From JACDAN01 sp963802375 (GTDB taxonomy: Bacteria > Actinomycetota > Thermoleophilia > Gaiellales > Gaiellaceae): a stretch of 64,000 nucleotides of DNA. This document shows positions 59,660 through 64,000 of this stretch, in pieces; the first letter of the stretch is position 1, and each line of letters opens with the position of its first letter. The stretch covers positions 124,001 to 188,000 of the forward strand of contig CAWDIJ010000013.1 of assembly GCA_963802375.1 (NCBI GenBank). The letters are read 5' to 3'. Both the position numbers and the translations under genes were made by a program. A model generated the notes under the pieces. That model was not told the DNA's origin. It was given only the letters and a program-made list of their open reading frames with translations, and did no database searches.

Positions 59660-59877
59660 CGCTGATGCTGCTTGCAGAGCATGGTCACTACTGGTGGCCG
59701 ATCTGGCCGATCCTCTGGCTCGCGGTGATCGTGGGGGTCGTCTGGTTCCTGAGCCGCCGCTGGCGGCGGCCGGACGACGGCGGTCTCGACTCCGCGCGCA
59801 AGATCCTCGCCGATCGCTTCGCCCGCGGAGAGCTCACTCACGACGAGTACCGCGAGCGCCTCGCCCAGCTCGGCTGA
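59656..59877 (+). CDS. Small membrane SHOCT-domain protein
   Basis: A 73-residue protein: one membrane helix (WWPIWPILWLAVIVGVVWFL), then SARKILADRFARGELTHDEY plus RERLAQLG, which is the SHOCT domain. GTG start overlaps the MMPL stop (GTGA). Small SHOCT membrane proteins are common beside membrane transporters and kinases and may be adaptors in the membrane. Confidence 0.85.
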   Translation: MTLMLLAEHGHYWWPIWPILWLAVIVGVVWFLSRRWRRPDDGGLDSARKILADRFARGELTHDEYRERLAQLG

Positions 59878-59902
59878 GCGGGGCCGATCACGCGGCCGCG
59901 TC

Positions 59903-61115
59903 TTACCGCGGCTTGAGCCGCAGGATCGCACGGACATAGGGGCCGGCCTCGCGCAGTCCCAGCTCGCCCGGGCGCGAGCTCGACGACGAAGGCGCGCGAG
60001 GCCGGCTGCGCTGCGTGCTGCCATGCGGGCGCCGCGCCGGGCGGCCGGCGCAGGCGGGCGAAGCGCATGCCCGCGAGCCGCGCATACCGCCTCGCGATCG
60101 GCACGCTCAGGCCCCAGGCGCGCACCAGCCCCTGCGGCTGGTGGAACCAGATCGTCACGTCCGGGCGAAGCCGTTGGATGAGCTCCATCGCGAGCCTGGT
60201 CTCGACCTCGGAGGCGGGAGCGGGCCCGGCGGTGGCGATGCGCCTCCACGTTCCGGGGAAGTTGCGGTTCAGGTCGACGCCGCGAGCGTTTCCCCGCTGC
60301 TTCGCCGCGTGGCCGTCCGGGTTCAGGTCCTGGACGACAGTGATTGAGCCGCGCCTCGGCGGCCGAGCATGCAGCAAGCGCGTCGCCACGACGCTGCCGG
60401 CGCACTCGTTTCCGTGGATGCAGCCGACGACGAGGGTACGCGGCCGTCCCGACCCGAGGGTGAACGCGCGGATCGGCTGTCCCCGCGTGCTTAGGCCGAC
60501 GAGCTCCGACCGGACGCCGTCCCCGGCGAGCCGCACGTGGAGGTGGTTGTCGTGGTGCGCCGGAAGCACCTCGACGACCGCAGGCGGCCCGCGCAGGCCG
60601 GTGTTCGGCCCGACGAAGATCTTCGCCGCCCCGGCTGCGACGAAGCGGTCGACCAGGTCCTGCGCGAGCGGCCTGTCGATCTGACGCGGAACGCGCGGCG
60701 GAAGCTCGCGCCGGTCGCGCCGCGGGTAGTAGACGTCGACGTCGAGACCATTCTGGTGGGAGGCATGGCCGAGCCCGCCGAAGCGCTGGCCGAACTCCCC
60801 ACCCCGCGGCCGCGAGAGATCGCCGACGCCGACACGCGGGGCCCGCGGATTGGCCGCGGCGTAATCGGTGAGAACCGCCAGCGTCGTCCTGACGAGACGC
60901 GCGTTGCCGTACCGCCGCCAGCCCCGGCTGGGAGAGCGACGTCGCACGGAGTCAAACGTGAAGTGGTGCTCGCTGTCCGCGGGCAACTGGACGCCGCCGA
61001 CGAGCGATCCCGCCCAGGGGACCCCGACCGAGCGCGACCTCGGCTGGGCGGCTGCGGCGGTGCCGGCCAAGACGAGCGCAAGGGCGAGGCAACCGGCGAT
61101 CCGGCCGAACGGCAT
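59903..61115 (-). CDS. MepA-like murein endopeptidase fused to M14 carboxypeptidase (one frameshift)
   Basis: About 404 residues with a signal peptide (FGRIAGCLALALVLAGTAAA). Residues ~30-200 are a LAS-type murein endopeptidase domain: HASHQNGLDVDVYYPRRDRR (HxxGxxxD, His120-Asp127) and HHDNHLHVRLAGDG (HxH, His191/193). Residues ~215-end are an M14 zinc carboxypeptidase: VVGCIHGNECAGSVVATRLL (His234, Glu237), QDLNPDGHAAKQRGNARGVD, TIWFHQPQGLVRAW (His325) and AFVVELAPG with the catalytic Glu (~379). At 59967-59973 the frame shifts by one extra base in a CCCGGG run; the proper end ELGLREAGPYVRAILRLKPR stops at TAA 59903-59905. Could trim cross-links and stem peptides. Confidence 0.82.
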
Positions 61116-61150
61116 GCACCTGGACTATCAGAACCTCGTAGGATCCTCCG

Positions 61151-61630
61151 GTGAGCTTCGACGACTGGATGCTCGCCCTCCATGTTCTAAGCGCGTTCTC
61201 GTACGTCGCGGGGGTCGTGATCTTCTGGGTCATCATCGTCGTCGCCCGGCGGGTGGACACGCCTGACCGCACCCTCAGCTTCGGCCCCGTCACTCGGGTG
61301 GCGGACGCCGCGATCGGCATCGGCGCCGGGGGCACGATCCTGCTCGGGATCTGGCTCGCATTCTCGATCGGCGACTACGACATCTGGGATCCCTGGATCG
61401 TTGCGGCGCTCGTCCTCTGGGTGATCGCCGCCGCAATCGGCCAGCGCACAGGCAAGGCATACGGCCCGAGCGTGACGAAAGCGCAGGAGCTGAACGCATC
61501 CGGGCAGACCGGGCCGAGCGGCGAGCTCCTCGCGCTCAACCGCACGTCGCAGGGCCTCCTCCTCCAGGTCCTGGCGAGCCTGGTCCTCCTCCTGATCCTC
61601 ATCGACATGATCTGGAAGCCAGGCGCATGA
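61151..61630 (+). CDS. DUF2269-like membrane protein
   Basis: A 159-residue membrane protein with four helices. The first helix, LHVLSAFSYVAGVVIFWVII, begins with the conserved His, and GIGAGGTILLGIWLAFSIGD follows; such small proteins are placed in DUF2269 by recollection. GTG 61151. Overlaps the next, similar membrane-protein gene by 4 bases (ATGA), so the two may be a heterodimer. Function unknown. Confidence 0.7.
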   Translation: MSFDDWMLALHVLSAFSYVAGVVIFWVIIVVARRVDTPDRTLSFGPVTRVADAAIGIGAGGTILLGIWLAFSIGDYDIWDPWIVAALVLWVIAAAIGQRTGKAYGPSVTKAQELNASGQTGPSGELLALNRTSQGLLLQVLASLVLLLILIDMIWKPGA

Positions 61631-62094
61631 GCGCGCTCTTCGCAACCGTCCGCGCCGACGAGCAGAACTTCCCGCTCTTCGTCCACGTCCTCGGCGCGAC
61701 GCTCCTCGTCGGCGGACTTCTGAGCGCCGCGGTGATCATGGCCCTGGCGCGCGGCGATTCCCGCTCGCTCAAGCTCGGCTACTGGACGCTGCTGGCGGTG
61801 GCGCTCCCGGGCTGGATCGTCATGCGGGTCGGCGCGCAGTGGATCTACTCCGAGCAAGGCTGGGACGATCTCCCCGATGACTTCGAGGAGCCGGCCTGGC
61901 TCGGGATCGGCTACGTCGCCGCGGACCTCGGCGGCCTCATCCTGCTCGTCTCGCTGATCGTCGGCGGGATCGGTGTGTACCGGCTGCGCGCGGACAAGGG
62001 CTCGGGTCTGCTCCGGGCGACGATGATCCTCGCGCTCATCCTCCTCGCCGCCTACGTCGTCGCCGCCTGGGCGATGTCGGGCAAACCCAACTAG
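61627..62094 (+). CDS. DUF2269-like membrane protein, second copy
   Basis: A 155-residue membrane protein with four helices: FPLFVHVLGATLLVGGLLSA again starts with the His in the first helix, TLLAVALPGWIVMRVGAQWI is the second, and GGLILLVSLIVGGIGVYRLR the third. It is a diverged copy of the preceding gene product, which suggests duplication. Convergent to the cysteine-dioxygenase-like gene. Function unknown. Confidence 0.7.
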   Translation: MSALFATVRADEQNFPLFVHVLGATLLVGGLLSAAVIMALARGDSRSLKLGYWTLLAVALPGWIVMRVGAQWIYSEQGWDDLPDDFEEPAWLGIGYVAADLGGLILLVSLIVGGIGVYRLRADKGSGLLRATMILALILLAAYVVAAWAMSGKPN

Positions 62095-62648
62095 TTGCAG
62101 ACCACAGGCTGGTCGTAGTACCGCCGCACGCTCGAGCCGATCCGGTCGACGTCCGTTCCGTAGACGTGGATCGAGATCGCCGTCTCGCGGCCGACGTTGC
62201 GGACGCGGTGGATGTCCCCCGGCGGCGCGAAGCCGCTTACCGAGCCGGTCTCGTTCGTGCTCGATCCGACCTCGACGAGCGTCCCGTTCTCCTCGTCGAG
62301 CATGAACAGCTCCTCGTGCTCGACGCCCTGGACGACAGTGAATACGCACCACGTCACGTGGTCGTGGATCGCTGTCTCCTGGCCCGGGCGCCAGACGAGG
62401 GCCACGATCGAGAAGGCCCCGTCGGGCTCGGCGTGGAGGAGGTGGCTGCGGTATCCGTCCGGATCTCCACGTCGCAGCTCGGCAGCGAGGACGCGCGGGG
62501 ACGGACGGCGGCGCTCGAGCTCGCGGGCGACGAGTTGGGCGGTCTCCTGCCAGTCCGCGTGCCTGTCGACCACCGACCGAATCGCGGCGACCAGCCTGTC
62601 GAGCTCAGACACGGGAGGGGCCGCGGTCGCGAATGCCCGGGCGCTCAT
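62091..62648 (-). CDS. Cysteine-dioxygenase-like cupin
   Basis: A 185-residue cupin of the CDO type. GQETAIHDHVTWCVFTVVQG holds the iron-binding His-x-His, EELFMLDEENGTLVEVGSST follows, and GDIHRVRNVGRETAISIHVY has the third His. It may oxidise cysteine or another thiol (3-mercaptopropionate dioxygenase group). ATG 62648 directly abuts the MFS stop, so they may be co-transcribed. No sulfur genes are nearby, so the substrate is open. Confidence 0.82.
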   Translation of the reverse strand: MSARAFATAAPPVSELDRLVAAIRSVVDRHADWQETAQLVARELERRRPSPRVLAAELRRGDPDGYRSHLLHAEPDGAFSIVALVWRPGQETAIHDHVTWCVFTVVQGVEHEELFMLDEENGTLVEVGSSTNETGSVSGFAPPGDIHRVRNVGRETAISIHVYGTDVDRIGSSVRRYYDQPVVCN

Positions 62649-64000
62649 CTAGGCGGCTTCCTCGGCGGCCCGACCCTCGACCTGCTCCGTTTCCTCCTCG
62701 GCGGCTCCCGGAACTCCCGCGCGGAGCAGCGTCCCTCCGATGACCGCCGCGGCGAGCGCGAACAGCGCGCCGACGAGGAAGGCCGCGTGATAGCCGCCTG
62801 TGAGCGCCTCGAGGGGACTGTCGCCGGAGGCGGCGAGGGTCTCGGTCCGCGATGCAGCCAGGCTGGCGAGAACGGCGAGGCCGAGCGCGCCGCCCATCAT
62901 GAACGCGGTGTTGACCACGCCCGACGCGAGCCCCGCGTCGCTCGGCTCCACGTCGCTCATCGCGGCCAGGAGCACGGGATTGAACGCCATTCCGGCGCCG
63001 AGCCCGAGCAGGATCATGGGCGGGAGCACATCGACGACGAAGTTCCCGTCCACCGGCGCGCGGGCGAACAGCAGCAATCCGAGGGAGGCGAACCCGAGGC
63101 CGACGGCCAGCGGCGGCCTGATTCCGAATCGCATGACGAGCTTCGCCGAGAGCCCCAGCGAGAGGAAGCCCATGATCAGGTTCGCAGGCAGGAATGCGAG
63201 ACCGACCTCGAGCGGGCTGTAACCCAGCACCAGCTGGAGATAGAGCGCGGAGAGGAAGAACCACGCGAACATCGCCGCCGCCCAGAGCACGCCGACAACG
63301 TTCGAGATCGCGAGGTTGCGCAGACGGAAGAGGCCGAGCGGCACGAGCGGCGCGGCGACCCGGGCCTCGATCGCCACGAAGACGGCCAGGAGTACCGCGG
63401 CGGCGCCGAGCACGCCGAGCGTCCGGGCCGACGTCCAGCCCTGCTCGTTGCCGTTCACGATCGCGTAGACGGCCAGCATCAGGGACGCGGTCACGGTCAC
63501 CGCGCCGGCGACGTCCAGCCGCCCGCTGGGCGCCTCGCCGCGCACAGCCGGGATCAGCGCGAGCGTGAGCGCGAAGACGGCGATCCCGATCGGAAGGTTG
63601 ACGAGGAAGATCCAGTGCCAGTCGAGGATGTCGGTGAGGATCCCGCCGAGGAGCACGCCGATGCTGCCGCCGCCCGCGGCGACGAAGCCGAAGACTCCCA
63701 TCGCCTTGGCGCGCTCTGTGGGCTCGGTGAAGAGCATCACGATCAGCGACAGGGCGACAGCCGAGACCACCGCACCGCCGAGGCCTTGCACGGCACGGGC
63801 GACGACGAGCGTCTCCTGCGAGGTCGCGAGACCGCAGGCGAGCGAGGCGACGGTGAAGAGCGAGATCCCGATCAGGAACAGGCGCTGGTGGCCGAAGATG
63901 TCGCCGAGCCTGCCGCCGAGCAGGAGGAAGCCGCCGAAGGTCAGCAGGTACGCGTTCACGACCCAGGCGAGGGAGGTCTCGGAGAAGCCGAGGTCCTCGC
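62649..64000 (-). CDS. MFS transporter, DHA2 (EmrB/QacA) type, 5' end outside window
   Basis: The last 450 codons are visible; the start lies beyond base 64000. LAWVVNAYLLTFGGFLLLGG plus RLGDIFGHQRLFLIGISLF is motif A, ARAVQGLGGAVVSAVALSLI motif B and GGSIGVLLGGILTDILDWHW plus IFLVNLPIGI motif C of the 14-helix drug:H+ antiporters. Ends in an acidic tail, EETEQVEGRAAEEAA. Probably exports a hydrophobic drug or natural product. Adjacent to the cysteine-dioxygenase-like gene (TAGATG junction). Confidence 0.9.
   Translation of the reverse strand, partial: EDLGFSETSLAWVVNAYLLTFGGFLLLGGRLGDIFGHQRLFLIGISLFTVASLACGLATSQETLVVARAVQGLGGAVVSAVALSLIVMLFTEPTERAKAMGVFGFVAAGGGSIGVLLGGILTDILDWHWIFLVNLPIGIAVFALTLALIPAVRGEAPSGRLDVAGAVTVTASLMLAVYAIVNGNEQGWTSARTLGVLGAAAVLLAVFVAIEARVAAPLVPLGLFRLRNLAISNVVGVLWAAAMFAWFFLSALYLQLVLGYSPLEVGLAFLPANLIMGFLSLGLSAKLVMRFGIRPPLAVGLGFASLGLLLFARAPVDGNFVVDVLPPMILLGLGAGMAFNPVLLAAMSDVEPSDAGLASGVVNTAFMMGGALGLAVLASLAASRTETLAASGDSPLEALTGGYHAAFLVGALFALAAAVIGGTLLRAGVPGAAEEETEQVEGRAAEEAA

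Overview
The window is high-GC DNA (about 70% G+C by eye) with the style of a soil actinomycete. Genes are densely packed and overlap by a few bases (ATGA, GTGA, TTGA). GTG and TTG starts are common, and many starts lie 6-9 bases after a TANNNT box with no room for a ribosome binding site, which suggests leaderless mRNAs. F420-type, MMPL, Liv-type and SHOCT genes fit Actinomycetota, perhaps class Thermoleophilia; that placement is inference. No rRNA, tRNA, CRISPR array, phage gene or transposase was seen, and no stretch above 300 bases lacks a gene or gene remnant.

About 0-26 kb is an acyl-CoA catabolic region. It holds five acyl-CoA dehydrogenase genes (one lacking its middle), an acyl-CoA synthetase, four SDR or MDR oxidoreductase pairs, a thiolase, two hotdog thioesterases, an HSL-type hydrolase, a secreted lipase and a Liv-type ABC importer with TetR regulators. 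Its most notable part (8.8-13.7 kb) joins an ACAD10/11-like dehydrogenase (YDGPDEVH signature), an F420-type LLM oxidoreductase, an SDR, an APH-fold kinase, a DUF6285-like small protein and a histidine phosphatase. This set resembles the LvaABCD system, in which 4-hydroxyacyl-CoA is phosphorylated and then dephosphorylated so that it can enter beta-oxidation.

About 26-39 kb is a mixed region: a metallo-hydrolase, a 164-bp fold-back element, a small secreted RTX protein, a MarR/MFS pair, a SpoVK-like AAA ATPase, a secreted phosphoesterase, a PASTA protein, a SCO1-like protein, a coiled-coil protein, a DMT exporter, and a cyclic-nucleotide-binding protein overlapping a flavoprotein. AT-rich 15-21 bp palindromes mark two convergent junctions (7.8 and 39.1 kb).

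About 39-49 kb is an amino-sugar/peptidoglycan recycling locus: SIS isomerase/deaminase, NagA and MurQ on the minus strand, and on the plus strand an MsiK/UgpC-type ATPase, a GntR-UTRA regulator, a sugar-binding protein, two permeases and a NagZ-like glycosidase. Three DasR-like TGGT-N4-ACCA sites lie in its two intergenic promoter regions. No amino-sugar kinase is present.

About 49-64 kb holds a small cytochrome c and a DUF6529 membrane protein, two ABC exporters, an SGNH-hydrolase remnant, a LiaRS/NarL-type two-component system next to an MMPL transporter and SHOCT protein, a fused MepA-like endopeptidase/M14 carboxypeptidase, two small membrane proteins, a cysteine-dioxygenase-like cupin and a DHA2 transporter that runs off the end.

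Eight genes carry frameshifts. In all seven with a single shift the gene length is 1 modulo 3, as expected from single extra bases; this looks more like sequence error than gene decay, so those products are annotated as if whole.
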